From: CAADGU01 sp964467705 | GTDB taxonomy: Bacteria; Chloroflexota; Anaerolineae; Promineifilales; Promineifilaceae | Direction of reading: 5' to 3' | NCBI GenBank assembly: GCA_964467705.1 | Contig: CAYXUZ010000003.1 | Coordinates: forward strand, 35,003 to 99,002 | Length of the DNA: 64,000 bases | In this document: piece after piece, positions 1-9,423 of the stretch | Numbering within the stretch: the stretch's first letter is position 1 | How the letters are laid out: each line of letters starts with the position of its first letter | Translations under genes and position numbers: made by a program | The notes under the pieces: model-generated | Database searches by the model: none | Told to the model about the DNA's origin: nothing | What the model saw: the letters and a program-made list of their open reading frames with translations, nothing else

Positions 1-1936
1 CCGGCGGCCACATTTGCCGCCAGATTTGCTGACGCTGCACCACATCCGGGAAGGGGAATTCAATAATAAAGTGCATCCGCCGCATAAATGCCTCATCCAT
101 ATTTTTGCGTAAGTTCGTCGCCAGAATGGTCACACCTTCATACGCCTCCATCCGTTGCAACAGGTAGCTGATTTCCAGATTGGCGTAGCGGTCGTGCGCG
201 TCATGCACTTCGGTGCGCTTGCCAAAAAGGGCATCGGCTTCGTCGAAAAAGAGGATGGCGTTGCTGGTTTCGGCTTCGGCGAAGATGTGCGCCAGGTTTT
301 TTTCGGTCTCGCCAATGAATTTGCTGACGACGGTGGAGAGGTCAATTTTGTACAGTTCCAGCCCCAACTCGCCGGCGATGATGTCGGCAGCCATTGTTTT
401 ACCGGTGCCCGGCGGGCCGGTAAAAAGGACATGCAGCCCTTTGCCCAACGCCAATTCACGGCCGAACCCCCATTCATCATACACCCGGGTGCGATGCGTC
501 ACCTGGTCGCACAGTTCACGCAGTTGGGCCAACCGTTCGGGCGGCAGCACAATGTCTGCCCAGGTGTAATGGGGTTCGATTTTTTGGGCCAGTTGCGTCA
601 GTTTTTGGTTAGAGTGGAGCCGACAGGCGGCGTAGAGATCGGCCAGCGTGGGTTGGGGATTGTCCGGCTGACGCCAGCACGTCTGGTTGCGGGCGGTGGC
701 GGCGGCGGCCCGAATTTGGGTACGGCCGAGGCGGAATTTATGCGCCAACTCGCGTAAATCCAGGGCGGTATCGGGCAAGGCTTCTTGCCAGCAGGCCAGC
801 CGTTCGTCGGCGGTGGGCAGGGCAAAGGGGAGGCGAATGAAGGGGATGGACAGCGGGGCAGTGGGTTCCCACACGGCCGTGCCCGCCAATATCGTCACCC
901 CTTTGTATTCGGCCAGCAGTTTTAGCAAAATTTCGCGCTGAGGGCTTTTGTCATCAGCCAGAAGCGCATCAAAACCAGACCAGTAGAGGACGGCCATTTG
1001 CAACTGTGCTTCCCGCACGGCCAATCGCGCCAGCAGGGGGAATTCGTCCGTTTTGGCGGCTAACTGCATCCCATCAATTTCCAGTAGCGGGCGGTGGAGA
1101 TGGTGGCTGAGGGCGACGGCCGTGTCCCGCCGTCCTGTCCCCTCACTGCCCTGAAAATACAAAATCAGGTTGTCATCTGCTTGAAGCCTAAAGACATCCG
1201 ATTTCTCCAGCAACCTTTGGGTGCCGAAATCGGATGTCTGATCACGAATGTAAGGCTTGAGACGGCCGTGCACCTCATCCCCGCCCAACAAATAAGCGAG
1301 GATACGGCCGTCTAGCCGCAGCGATTGGTTGGGCCAGAAGGGATGGGCGGTGGTGGTCTCGTTAAACAGTTCCAGCAGGTGATGGCGTATGAGCGGCGCG
1401 TCTGGCGCAAATCGGGCGCGGGCGGCCATTTTGGTGGTTACATCGGAGCAAAGCAGATTGAGCAGCAAATCGAGGCTGGGATGGGGGCGGGTGATGTCGT
1501 CTTGCAGATAGGCGTAGAGACGGCCGTAGCTTACATCCACTTCCGGGGCCAGGCAGATAAGCACGGCGTCCTGTTCCCACTGGTTCAGTTCAAACAATGC
1601 AGCCAGTTCATTCAGGCGCAGGCGAATGCCCTGTTGGGCGGAGAGCGTCTGGCGGTGATGACTCACGGCCGTTAGCTGATCGAGGGTGTGTTGAATGGTG
1701 ACGGCCGTGTCTTCGGGCAAGGGCACCCCCGCCCACAAAGGCTGTCCGATAGCTTTGTCCAGCAGGGCATCCACTTCCTCTTCGGCGATGTAAAAAGCAG
1801 GCAAGCCATCGGCGTCCGGGTGAAGCTGGTGCGCTCGCCACACCTGTACGCGCAACAACAGATCCAGGCGGGTGAGTTCCGCCAGGATATGCGCCAGCGA
1901 ATGAGGAAATGGAGTTACTTCCGCCGATTCCACCAT
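1..1936 (-). CDS. AAA+ ATPase with degenerate first and intact second ATPase domain (3' end outside window)
   Basis: The reading frame is open from an ATG at 1936 to the window edge, so 645 residues are visible and the C-terminus is missing. The second AAA+ domain has Walker A GPPGTGKT near residue 507, Walker B ILFFDEAD near residue 560, and the run DALFGKRTEVHDAHDRYANL typical of the Cdc48-like ATPases found with extracellular contractile injection systems (Afp15-like). An earlier, degenerate P-loop, GSEGTGRRDTA, lies near residue 260, suggesting a duplicated ATPase module with only the second copy active. The start overlaps the end of the small upstream gene by 22 bases, so the two are probably cotranslated. 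A 48-base palindrome (1192-1239) sits in frame inside the coding sequence. Family assignment is firm; the link to an injection system is inference, as no tail or sheath genes lie in this window. Confidence 0.88.
   Translation of the reverse strand, partial: MVESAEVTPFPHSLAHILAELTRLDLLLRVQVWRAHQLHPDADGLPAFYIAEEEVDALLDKAIGQPLWAGVPLPEDTAVTIQHTLDQLTAVSHHRQTLSAQQGIRLRLNELAALFELNQWEQDAVLICLAPEVDVSYGRLYAYLQDDITRPHPSLDLLLNLLCSDVTTKMAARARFAPDAPLIRHHLLELFNETTTAHPFWPNQSLRLDGRILAYLLGGDEVHGRLKPYIRDQTSDFGTQRLLEKSDVFRLQADDNLILYFQGSEGTGRRDTAVALSHHLHRPLLEIDGMQLAAKTDEFPLLARLAVREAQLQMAVLYWSGFDALLADDKSPQREILLKLLAEYKGVTILAGTAVWEPTAPLSIPFIRLPFALPTADERLACWQEALPDTALDLRELAHKFRLGRTQIRAAAATARNQTCWRQPDNPQPTLADLYAACRLHSNQKLTQLAQKIEPHYTWADIVLPPERLAQLRELCDQVTHRTRVYDEWGFGRELALGKGLHVLFTGPPGTGKTMAADIIAGELGLELYKIDLSTVVSKFIGETEKNLAHIFAEAETSNAILFFDEADALFGKRTEVHDAHDRYANLEISYLLQRMEAYEGVTILATNLRKNMDEAFMRRMHFIIEFPFPDVVQRQQIWRQMWPP
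1192..1239. repeat. AGAC...GTCT palindrome inside the AAA+ ATPase gene
   Basis: Perfect 14-base arms (1192-1205 and 1226-1239; AGACATCCGATTTC and its complement) flank a 20-base loop containing GCAACC. Arms and loop closely resemble the terminator at 4782-4828, and the arms also resemble the hairpin at 23450-23486. In the ATPase frame it encodes the residues around TSDFGTQRLLEKSDVF without a stop. Confidence 0.8.
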
Positions 1937-2199
1937 AGGCAAATCCGTTCCCGCAGCGGCAGCTTGATATGCCAGTCGGCCAGAAAGGGGGCTACATAGC
2001 CGCTGATTCCAGCCACAGTATTGACATAACGCCTCTGTCCACTGGCAACATGGGTGATATGCCCACGCCAGACGGGATGGGCCGTCTCTTTGGCCGTTTC
2101 CTCCAGCCAGATTTTGACCACAAAGGAGTGGGTATGGGGGTCAATGGACGGCCGTGAGACCTCCTCATTTACCTGCTGCCCATTTTCTGCCTCAGCCAT
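1915..2199 (-). CDS. Small conserved protein (about 94 aa) upstream of the AAA+ ATPase
   Basis: I do not know a named function. The core reads SFVVKIWLEET, then WRGHITHVASGQRRYV, then a hydrophobic end around ISGYVAPFLADW; this pattern resembles small uncharacterised proteins that I recall from Chloroflexota and cyanobacteria. The ATG at 2199 is chosen because the family-like core follows soon after. A TTG at 2232 would add 11 residues, and neither start has a convincing ribosome binding site. The stop at 1915 lies within the ATPase gene, indicating translational coupling. It probably works with the ATPase, but that is inference from position only. Confidence 0.6.
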   Translation of the reverse strand: MAEAENGQQVNEEVSRPSIDPHTHSFVVKIWLEETAKETAHPVWRGHITHVASGQRRYVNTVAGISGYVAPFLADWHIKLPLRERICLWWNRRK

Positions 2200-2563
2200 C
2201 TTTGGTAGCAAAGCGATAAACACCCGTGCCAATTGGTGGGGCGTTTCATCACCATATTCTACTCAACTATAGCAGTGGGCAGTCTGTTACAACGTCTTTT
2301 AGGGTGTCTGCCATTCTGTCTTTGTTAGAGGTGGACTTAGTTCCTAAAAGTTAGCCCCAAAACAAGTTTGGACTTTCAGAGATTGGAGATTAAGTAGTTA
2401 ACAGTTCTGATTCAGGTAAGGTGTAGTCATTTTGTTTAGGCATCCTTTTAGCATGCCACATTTATTGCAATCAGAAAACATTCTGTGATTTACTTAAAGT
2501 TTGAGGTGATCTACCTAAAGAACTATTCCGCAATCTGCCGGGCGTGGGGATAATAGCCGGATA
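2200..2563. other. Spacer between divergent genes, no gene seen
   Basis: This AT-richer stretch contains no convincing ORF on either strand. It should hold the promoters of the ATPase operon (leftward) and of the metalloprotease (rightward). On the minus strand TATAGT lies near 2270, a possible -10 for the leftward operon. No strong palindrome or octamer copy was noticed. Confidence 0.4.
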
Positions 2564-4777
2564 ATGAACCAACCAATCCGTATCCCTGCTCCTTCTGACC
2601 CTGAACCAGATAAACCGCGCTGGCTGCCGTGGCTGGCGGCTGGCTGTCTGATGTTGTTGCTGTGTGTGGGCTGTGTGGGTATTGTCGGTGTTGGCGGCGG
2701 TTATTTTGCTTATACCCAGTTCCGCGCTGAAAGCACGGCCGAGGCTAATGCCACAGAGATTGCCCGCCGTATCACCGAAAGCATTGCGACGCCTGCCAGC
2801 GACACGGCCGTGCCCACCCCACCACCAGACGCTACACTCGACGGCATAGACAAAATCCCACCAGACACACCCACATCAGCGCCCACTGTGCCTCTCAGCG
2901 CCACGCCCACAGCTACCCTCACCACCCTTTCCCTGCCTGTACCTGGCGACATTGTGCAAATTCCCATCCCTTCCCGTGCGGTGTCTGATCTGGCCCGGTT
3001 CTACGAGACTGATTATCCGGCGCATGATTATTACGATACGGCCGTGCGCCTGAACGACCACAACGGCGTCCGCACCATCACCGCCGCCGCTTATCAGCCC
3101 GGCGACAGCCAGACCTTTTACAATGACACCGACGCCATCGAGGCAACCCTGGTCGCCGTCACCGAACATACCTATTTTTGGGTGGAAGATGGGCTGAATC
3201 TGGAAGAGGCAGAGGTTACGGCCGTAGCCAACCACTTTGAAGCCGACTTTTATGAACCCCTCACCGACCTGTTCGGTAATGTTTGGGATCCCGGCATAGA
3301 CAATGATCCCCGCTTTTCCGTCTTGCACATCAGCAGTTCCGCTGCCGATGAATTGGGCTACTTCCGCAGCGAAGATGAATACCCCCAAGACCTGTTTGAC
3401 TTCTCCAATGAACAAGAAATTATCTATCTGAACATGGGTGAACTGGAACTGGCCAACGACCTCTACTATGCCACGTTGGTACATGAAGTGCAGCATCTCA
3501 TTCAATGGAATGTAGACCCCGGCGAAACGGCCTGGATGAATGAGGGTCTGTCTCAATTAGCCGAAATCTATCTGGGCTTCACCGATACGGCCGAGACGAT
3601 TGATTACCTGGAAAATCCAGAAACGCAGCTAAACACCTGGGTCTATGATGATGACAAAGTGTATGCACATTACGCCGGCGCTTACCTGTTCCTGGTGTAC
3701 GTGTGGGAGCAGTTGGGGGAGACGGCCGTGCAAGAACTGGCCCGCCATCCCGCCAGTGGTCTGACGGGTGTATATGCCATTCTGGAAGGGTACGCCCCCG
3801 ACATTTCGCTGGAACAGTTTATGGCCAATTGGGCTGCCGCCAACTATCTGGACAATAGTATTCCCCCAGAGGCAGCCGTAGACGGCCGTTATCATTACCA
3901 AAACCTGACACTGCGCCGCCCCACCTTCCACAGTGAGGCCAAACCCGCACAATCTTTTGACGAACTGAACACCCTGCCCCAATTTGGTGTTCACTATATT
4001 GATTTGCGTGAACTGCGCGGGCCGGTGACGATGAGCTTTGCGGGGGACACGGCCGTGCCCCTCATACAACCCCTCCTGGAGACTCTCACAGAAACCAACC
4101 CCATCGCCACCAACTCCTTCTGGTATGCCCCCGCCGAAGACGAAATGAACGCCCGCCTCACCGGCCTCTATGACCTCAGCAACGTCAGTGAAGCCACCCT
4201 CACCTACGCCACCTGGTATGACCTGGAAGAAGAGTATGACTACGCTTACCTCTCCATCTCTGATGACGGCGGCCAAAGCTGGCAAATGCTCACTCCCGAA
4301 CACAGCAGCAATGGATTCTTAGGGCCGGGGTATAACGGCCGTAGCGCCGACGAACCCGACGACCAAAACGGCTGGCTCAAAGAAAACATATCCCTCAACG
4401 ACTTCGCCGGCCGGCTTATCCAACTGCGTATTGACGTCATCACCGATTCCGGTATCACCGGCCAGGGCTTCGCCATAGACGACATTCACATCACCGGCCA
4501 CCAGTTAGCCTCCTTCGCCGATGGCCCCGAAAACTGGCAAGCCGAAGGCTTCGTCCTCACCGGTGGCTGGCTGCCCCAAAAATGGTCGCTTCTCTTAATT
4601 GAAGAAAAAATAGAAGGAGAACCCGGCCCCCGCATCACCCCCCTCACTCTGAACGATCTCAATCAGGGGCAGTGGGTACTAGACATCGGCAAAGGGGGCG
4701 CGGTACTCATGATCATGCCGCAAACCCCCTTTGCCCAAAATGAAGCCAACTACTGGCTAAACATTACACAACAATAA
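2564..4777 (+). CDS. Membrane-anchored zinc metalloprotease, immune inhibitor A-like
   Basis: The 737-residue protein has a short cytoplasmic start, one membrane segment at about residues 20-50, then a Thr/Pro-rich stalk to about residue 120, so the rest lies outside the cell. A gluzincin-type zinc motif HEVQH is at residue 307, followed about 20 residues later by NEGLSQLAE, which supplies the third ligand region. The C-terminal part (about residues 480-650) contains ATLTYATWYDLE and FAIDDIHI, resembling the beta-sandwich domain of M6 immune inhibitor A peptidases. It is therefore most likely a surface protease. It stands alone and converges on the next gene across a shared hairpin terminator. 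Catalysis is predicted from motifs only; the substrate is unknown. Confidence 0.82.
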   Translation: MNQPIRIPAPSDPEPDKPRWLPWLAAGCLMLLLCVGCVGIVGVGGGYFAYTQFRAESTAEANATEIARRITESIATPASDTAVPTPPPDATLDGIDKIPPDTPTSAPTVPLSATPTATLTTLSLPVPGDIVQIPIPSRAVSDLARFYETDYPAHDYYDTAVRLNDHNGVRTITAAAYQPGDSQTFYNDTDAIEATLVAVTEHTYFWVEDGLNLEEAEVTAVANHFEADFYEPLTDLFGNVWDPGIDNDPRFSVLHISSSAADELGYFRSEDEYPQDLFDFSNEQEIIYLNMGELELANDLYYATLVHEVQHLIQWNVDPGETAWMNEGLSQLAEIYLGFTDTAETIDYLENPETQLNTWVYDDDKVYAHYAGAYLFLVYVWEQLGETAVQELARHPASGLTGVYAILEGYAPDISLEQFMANWAAANYLDNSIPPEAAVDGRYHYQNLTLRRPTFHSEAKPAQSFDELNTLPQFGVHYIDLRELRGPVTMSFAGDTAVPLIQPLLETLTETNPIATNSFWYAPAEDEMNARLTGLYDLSNVSEATLTYATWYDLEEEYDYAYLSISDDGGQSWQMLTPEHSSNGFLGPGYNGRSADEPDDQNGWLKENISLNDFAGRLIQLRIDVITDSGITGQGFAIDDIHITGHQLASFADGPENWQAEGFVLTGGWLPQKWSLLLIEEKIEGEPGPRITPLTLNDLNQGQWVLDIGKGGAVLMIMPQTPFAQNEANYWLNITQQ

Positions 4778-4828
4778 AAAAAGACCCCCGATTTTTCAAG
4801 CAACCCTGGTTGCCAAAATCGGAGGTCT
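4775..4828 (-). terminator. Hairpin terminator of the AGAC...GTCT family
   Basis: Arms 4782-4795 and 4815-4828 pair with one mismatch around an inner stem (GCAACC/GGTTGC). Read leftward, the stem is followed by seven T residues, so it terminates the secreted repeat-protein gene. It may also stop the convergent metalloprotease transcript. It is a near relative of the palindrome at 1192-1239. Confidence 0.85.
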
Positions 4829-4836
4829 CCTGCGAA

Positions 4837-5967
4837 CTAACCCGTACAAAAATCAGCCGTCGTCGTCGTATTCCAGAACCAGTTATAGCTAAAATAAGGC
4901 GAACCCTGCGTCCGAATCGCAATCTGGCTCAGACCTCTCACACCATCAGGAATCGTCATGGTAAAGCGAGCCGAGCCACCACTCCCGGAATTAAACGTGC
5001 CCGCCGGGAAGCCCAATATCCCTTGCGTTCCCATCGGCCCCATCGTCACCGTAAAGTTCATATTCGCCGGATAATTGGTCGTCTGGAACTGCACAGAGCC
5101 ATCCCGCACCACCTGGCAAATCTTGATGGTCGGTATACCCGTAACCGGCGGCGTAACCGGCGGCTGGCCGCCCGTACCACCATTGCTACCACCAGATGTA
5201 TTGTTCCAGAACCAGTTATACGCATAAAACGGGTTCGCATGGCGCGTTTGGGCGCGAATGGCAATGCGCGTTTGCCCGCGCAGTTCCGCCGGAATGTTGA
5301 ACGTCTGCTGGATAGCGCCGCCATTACCGGAGCCAATCTCACCCACCTTAATACCACCAATACCCTGCGTGAACATCAGCCCCATGGTCACATCAAAAAG
5401 CTGGTTGGGCGGGAAATTGTTGGTCAATATGGTCACACTGGTATCTGTCGCCACGCTGACGATGCTAAAGGTGGGAATGCCTACATAGCTGGGTGGGGGC
5501 ACTGGTTGACCGCCACTGCCGCCAGAGGTGCCACCGGTATTATTCCAGAACCAGTTGAAGCTGTAATACCCCTGAGCACTATCCAGCCGGATGGCAATTT
5601 GCTGCTGCCCTTTTAAGAAGTTGGGGATGGCATAGGTAGCCGTAGAATCACCCCGGCTGGAATCAAATGTGCCCACCACTTCGCCACCAATACCGGCTGT
5701 GCCCATATAGTTCATACGCACAGTGAATATCTGGGACCGAGGATAGTTGTGGGTCTGAATGGTTACGGTCTGGTCGGGTACCACGCTGACAATGGAAATG
5801 GTGGGGATAGTCTGGCTGGCGGCGCTGGTGGTGCTGGCCCCCAGCAGCAGGAAGAGGGAAAGGATAAACATGACCATTCCCAACAAGCGCCAGATGGAAC
5901 GGCCGTGTCTGGCTCCCTTTACGTTACCGGTCGCCAACGAACTCCCCTGAACAATATGATTGGACAT
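4837..5967 (-). CDS. Secreted protein of three tandem beta-type repeats
   Basis: The start at 5967 is fixed by an AGGAGG at 5973-5978, five bases upstream, giving 376 residues instead of the longer open frame. A hydrophobic segment near residues 30-50 ending in TTSAAS is a probable signal sequence or anchor. Three copies of a module of about 105 residues follow. Each opens with IPTxSIVSV, carries an NYPxNxxFxVxMG motif and GIGG, then IAIR, and ends with SYNWFWNNT. Copies are joined by Gly/Ser/Pro linkers. I do not recognise the domain by name; the layout suggests an exported adhesive or structural protein. One ACGGCCGT copy falls in the N-terminal region. Confidence 0.8.
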   Translation of the reverse strand: MSNHIVQGSSLATGNVKGARHGRSIWRLLGMVMFILSLFLLLGASTTSAASQTIPTISIVSVVPDQTVTIQTHNYPRSQIFTVRMNYMGTAGIGGEVVGTFDSSRGDSTATYAIPNFLKGQQQIAIRLDSAQGYYSFNWFWNNTGGTSGGSGGQPVPPPSYVGIPTFSIVSVATDTSVTILTNNFPPNQLFDVTMGLMFTQGIGGIKVGEIGSGNGGAIQQTFNIPAELRGQTRIAIRAQTRHANPFYAYNWFWNNTSGGSNGGTGGQPPVTPPVTGIPTIKICQVVRDGSVQFQTTNYPANMNFTVTMGPMGTQGILGFPAGTFNSGSGGSARFTMTIPDGVRGLSQIAIRTQGSPYFSYNWFWNTTTTADFCTG

Positions 5968-6186
5968 ACAAACCTCCTTATACAGTTGTTCAATAAAAAT
6001 GGAGTACGGCCGTTGGTTCACCCGGGCGGGTCAACTATTGCAGGCAAATTTAATCAGCTTGACTAAAGTGCTTTTTAACCAACCATACCCCTCATGCACC
6101 ATAGCCGCATTATACAACAAGATTATGTCATCTTCTATAGAACATTCATTCGTTATGTAAAAGTCATCCGCTACTGACCGGTACAA

Positions 6187-6225
6187 CAAAAAAGCCCATT
6201 GACTGTTAACTCAGCCAATGGGCTT
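6187..6225 (-). terminator. Rho-independent terminator of the V4R-domain gene
   Basis: AAGCCCATTG (6192-6201) pairs perfectly with CAATGGGCTT (6216-6225). Read leftward it is followed by a run of T. It lies 27 bases beyond the stop codon of the V4R gene. Confidence 0.85.
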
Positions 6226-6252
6226 CACCTGCAAAGCAACATTCGAGATGAA

Positions 6253-6888
6253 CTACATCGGGTTCTTTTCAATAACAATCACCCCCACCTCATCTCCTTT
6301 GGCAATACAATGGGTAGGCGTGACATTGTACCGTTTATCCGCATCCGCAAAGTTTTCCAACGCCCCTTGCAAAACCCCCACCGCCAGATAACAAACCGGT
6401 GAATCAGATGTGCGCCCGGTACACATAGGGCACACATGGATATTCCAATACCAGGCATTGTCATCCTCTTCCACGCTTACATTTTGGTCGCTGACCTGGT
6501 TAAAAAACTTGGCAAAAAACGCCAAACCCAACGACACCCGCCGTTCAAAAGAGCCAATTTTCATGGCTGCGCGGGCCGCTTTGGCAATTTGACCAAAATG
6601 CTCAATACCATCATTCAGCGTCTTTTTACCGGCGCGGGTAGCAAAAGCCCGCGCCCCTCTTGGCCCATACATATCCCAATACGCTTGCTGTAACTTGCCT
6701 ACATGCTCAAAGGGAAATTCCTTCTTCATATTGTCAGGAGGATAATTGCCAATGTACTCTGGGAGTCCAGCCAGGTTTAGCAGCGAGTTGACGCCGTTTT
6801 TGCCAATGATCTCCTCTGTTGAGATTAAGAGGATACGCATCCACCTGTTTGGGTAGAAACAATTTTCATTTTGTGTGCCTGAACTCAT
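6253..6888 (-). CDS. V4R (4-vinyl reductase type) small-molecule-binding protein
   Basis: Start 6888 has a GGAGG five bases upstream, giving 211 residues. The C-terminal half shows the V4R pattern: HVCPMCTGRTSDSPVCYLAVG, then GALENFA, then THCIAKGDEVGVIVIE. The cysteines are a usual feature of this fold, which binds hydrocarbons or metals and is found in the bacteriochlorophyll enzyme BchJ and in signalling proteins. There is no attached output domain, so the ligand and role are unknown. The gene has its own terminator and stands alone. It contains no exact ACGGCCGT copy, which is mildly unusual for this window at that length. Confidence 0.7.
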   Translation of the reverse strand: MSSGTQNENCFYPNRWMRILLISTEEIIGKNGVNSLLNLAGLPEYIGNYPPDNMKKEFPFEHVGKLQQAYWDMYGPRGARAFATRAGKKTLNDGIEHFGQIAKAARAAMKIGSFERRVSLGLAFFAKFFNQVSDQNVSVEEDDNAWYWNIHVCPMCTGRTSDSPVCYLAVGVLQGALENFADADKRYNVTPTHCIAKGDEVGVIVIEKNPM

Positions 6889-7305
6889 CTTTACCTCCAA
6901 CAACCGAGTAACCTGGAATGTTGTTCCTTTGTGGATTTAAACCTGAAAGGTTTCAAAAAACAATAAGGGTCTTCTTCAATTTTAGCAAGAGCCTACCAAT
7001 TATAGTACACCTATACAAATCTTACATAATCAAAACAAGATGGATTATCTGGGAAAATTATACTATGTCTACTTGACTGCTTCAATGATAACGCATTTTC
7101 ACGAAAAATGCCTATGCTTAAGATCGTAACAACTATCCTTCTGGACGGCCGTACCTCGTCACGTGCCTTTAGAAAAAACGAGAGTTTTACGGAGCTGGCG
7201 ATGGTTTCTGTAGGGAGACATGGTTTGTATTGCATTATTCAACCCTACCTATGCTTGTGTGGGCACGGCCGTACCCTGGCAAGAAACGCCATTACCTTAA
7301 AGCAG
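6889..7305. other. Non-coding stretch, no gene seen
   Basis: Only short unconvincing ORFs are present. A small hairpin AAACCT/AGGTTT is at 6939-6953. Two ACGGCCGT copies occur near 7145 and 7266 within similar contexts (ACGGCCGTACC), showing that the octamer is not confined to genes. Confidence 0.45.
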
Positions 7306-7371
7306 TAATCGGTAACCGGTGGTCAACCACCGATTACCGATTACCAATTACCGTTCACTGATTACCGATTA
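7306..7371. repeat. Stutter hairpin, word TAATCGGT, beginning at a stop codon
   Basis: Arms 7306-7323 and 7326-7343 pair over 18 bases with one mismatch, and further copies of the word (ATTACCGATTA) continue to the stop codon of the leftward gene at 7369-7371. The TAA stop is itself part of the repeated word. It probably ends transcription of the sigma-factor operon. Confidence 0.75.
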
Positions 7372-9423
7372 GGGCTGCAAATACTCATCCGCCACTGCCT
7401 GCACAAACAACTTGATCGTATCGCCGTTGTCGGCCGTGCCGGTGAAGGCCCAGGCTGGCTGCAAGAAGATGGTCGGCGCAGTCCGCATCATCGTTTCCTC
7501 ACCTTCGGTTACTTCTGGGAAGGCGTAGGTGATGAAGTAAACCAGTTCCGCGCTGTTAATCTGCACCTGCCCGTAACGGAAGGGAGCAAAGGGGCCATCA
7601 ATCGGCAGAATGCTCACATCACCATCGGCCGGGTAGCCTTCGCCCTCAATGGGCAGTTCCGGTTCGGGATATTCAATGAACTTGTCAATACTTTCCCAAT
7701 CCAGCACCGGATATTCCAGGCCGGTATCGCGAACACCATAACCAAAGACGTTCACTTTCAAGCCATCAGCAATGTCGGCCGGGGCATTTGGCAGGATGTA
7801 GATGCTGCCATCTTCGCCATAGAAGACCAACTGTTCACCCTGCCACCGCACCACACCAGGTTGCGAGACGGGGGTGTACTCGGTCAACGCTTCCCAACCG
7901 GCCAGTTGGAACAGGGTCTTGTCCTCATTCAGCGTACCCCAGACATGNNNNNNNNNNTCTTCAGCACGGTCCGCAACATGCAACTGCTGGTCGCGGGCGT
8001 CGGCCAGAGCATTGAGCGTAGCGTCATCGGCGGCAATGGTGAAGCCACGAATTTTCAGGAGCGGGGCGCCGCCATCTACCGGCTGGTAGACGACCGGCCA
8101 TTCATACAGGTGTGTCTCGATGTTGGGCGCAAATTCACGCCCCCAGAATTGGTAATCGGCCAGATAATCGGGCAATTCTTCCACCGGGGCGACCACGCCA
8201 GGGTCGGGCATGATGGTTTGGAATTGGATGTGGTTTTCAAACACGCCACCCAGCACCCGCTGCCAGGCCTGTTCGGCGGTGATGAGCGGGTAGTTGCCTA
8301 CGGCCGTCCACTCTGTCGCCGTATTGTCCCAAACATAGGCCACTTCGTTGTTCGGGTTGATGCTGACGGAGATTTCCGGTTCGTTGACCCGACGGCCGTC
8401 TACCAATCGGTAGAACAACACACTGTCACCTATCTGCGCTTCCGTCTCATACGGGAAGTTCAGTTGCCCACGTTGTGCCAGGAATGCCTCGGCGATGGGG
8501 ATAATCTCCGGCCGAATGTTCAGGTTCGGGTTGTTGTAGTCGAAGGCGGCTACGGCCGTTTCGTCCGTATAGTTGATCGCCCAGGAATCCATGCGCAGGT
8601 TGCGCGGCCCATCAAACACAATGTAAACGGGCGGAATATCGGCCGACACATCCGAGCCATACGTTTCCACGTACAGCGGGCCGGTGAGACCATATTGGTC
8701 GGCAATGGCGCGTGCCTGTTCCGGGGTTAAAATCACTTCCGGCTGACGCTGCTGCACAAAACCGCTGACAGGTTCAATTGGTAATGTTCCATTCAAGATG
8801 AAGGTGGTGCCGGAGAACGGGTCCATCATTTTCAGGTCGAACTCTTCAATGGGCATGGGCGCATCGGCTGCGGCCGTGCCATCACCACCACCACCCATAC
8901 CGGGGGCCTGGGCTTCAAAGCGAGGCAGTTGGGCCAGCTCTTCGGCAGGGGTGGGTACGGCCGTGTCCTCTGGTATTGCCGTGGGACTATCTGTTTCTGT
9001 TAAGGTTTCTTCAGGGATGGGCGTGACTTCGGCCACCTGCGGCTCGTTGCCGCCGGGCAGAAAACCGCGTCCCAGGGCGACTGCCCCGAACAAGAGTATG
9101 AGTGTAAGTACTGCGCCAAGCGCGAGTGTGCGTTTCATGGTAAATCCTTCCTTGAGCATCTGAGTTAAGTCGCGCCAGAATGATGCCTGTTCTGGCGCCG
9201 CTCTACTTTTTTTTAGTTGGTTGGCTCTGGCTGAGAGCCGCCGCTGCAACTGCGCCACAAAGCTGGGATCCGGGTTGGTCTGGGCAGACAGATCAATCAG
9301 GTTGGCAGCCAGGCGGGCCTCGTTGGTGGGCGTTTCATCAGCCGGGAGCGCGTTGCCTTGCATGACGGCCGTGACCATCTGATCCAATTCATCGGCTAAC
9401 TGTTGTTCTGTCTTGTTGTTCAT
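7369..9423 (-). CDS. Membrane-anchored anti-sigma-type protein with large extracytoplasmic domain
   Basis: ATG at 9423 overlaps the sigma-factor stop (ATGA), a strong sign of a sigma/regulator pair. The product is about 684 residues including four unread residues in the N gap. The first 95 residues are soluble and cytoplasmic, the place where an anti-sigma domain would bind, though no zinc-binding HxxxCxxC motif is seen. One membrane segment follows at about residues 97-117, then a Thr/Pro stalk and about 550 extracytoplasmic residues of unrecognised fold containing PEVILTPEQARAIADQYG. The reading frame agrees on both sides of the gap. Role as anti-sigma factor is inferred from gene order and topology. 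Confidence 0.7.
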   Translation of the reverse strand: MNNKTEQQLADELDQMVTAVMQGNALPADETPTNEARLAANLIDLSAQTNPDPSFVAQLQRRLSARANQLKKSRAAPEQASFWRDLTQMLKEGFTMKRTLALGAVLTLILLFGAVALGRGFLPGGNEPQVAEVTPIPEETLTETDSPTAIPEDTAVPTPAEELAQLPRFEAQAPGMGGGGDGTAAADAPMPIEEFDLKMMDPFSGTTFILNGTLPIEPVSGFVQQRQPEVILTPEQARAIADQYGLTGPLYVETYGSDVSADIPPVYIVFDGPRNLRMDSWAINYTDETAVAAFDYNNPNLNIRPEIIPIAEAFLAQRGQLNFPYETEAQIGDSVLFYRLVDGRRVNEPEISVSINPNNEVAYVWDNTATEWTAVGNYPLITAEQAWQRVLGGVFENHIQFQTIMPDPGVVAPVEELPDYLADYQFWGREFAPNIETHLYEWPVVYQPVDGGAPLLKIRGFTIAADDATLNALADARDQQLHVADRAEXXXXHVWGTLNEDKTLFQLAGWEALTEYTPVSQPGVVRWQGEQLVFYGEDGSIYILPNAPADIADGLKVNVFGYGVRDTGLEYPVLDWESIDKFIEYPEPELPIEGEGYPADGDVSILPIDGPFAPFRYGQVQINSAELVYFITYAFPEVTEGEETMMRTAPTIFLQPAWAFTGTADNGDTIKLFVQAVADEYLQP
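7948..7957. other. Assembly gap (10 N)
   Basis: Lies inside the anti-sigma-type gene. Frame is conserved across it, so the true gap may be close to this size or differ by a multiple of three. Confidence 0.95.

Noticed and set aside
155..757. Rightward ORF of 200 codons at the left edge
   Set aside because: It is antisense to the AAA+ ATPase, whose Walker motifs are read cleanly leftward.
4810..5616. Long rightward ORF opposite the secreted repeat protein
   Set aside because: It is a basic, Arg-rich shadow of the real leftward gene, which has a strong ribosome binding site, signal and repeats.
7011..7308. Small ORFs on both strands in the spacer before 7.3 kb
   Set aside because: They lack ribosome binding sites and protein-like composition.
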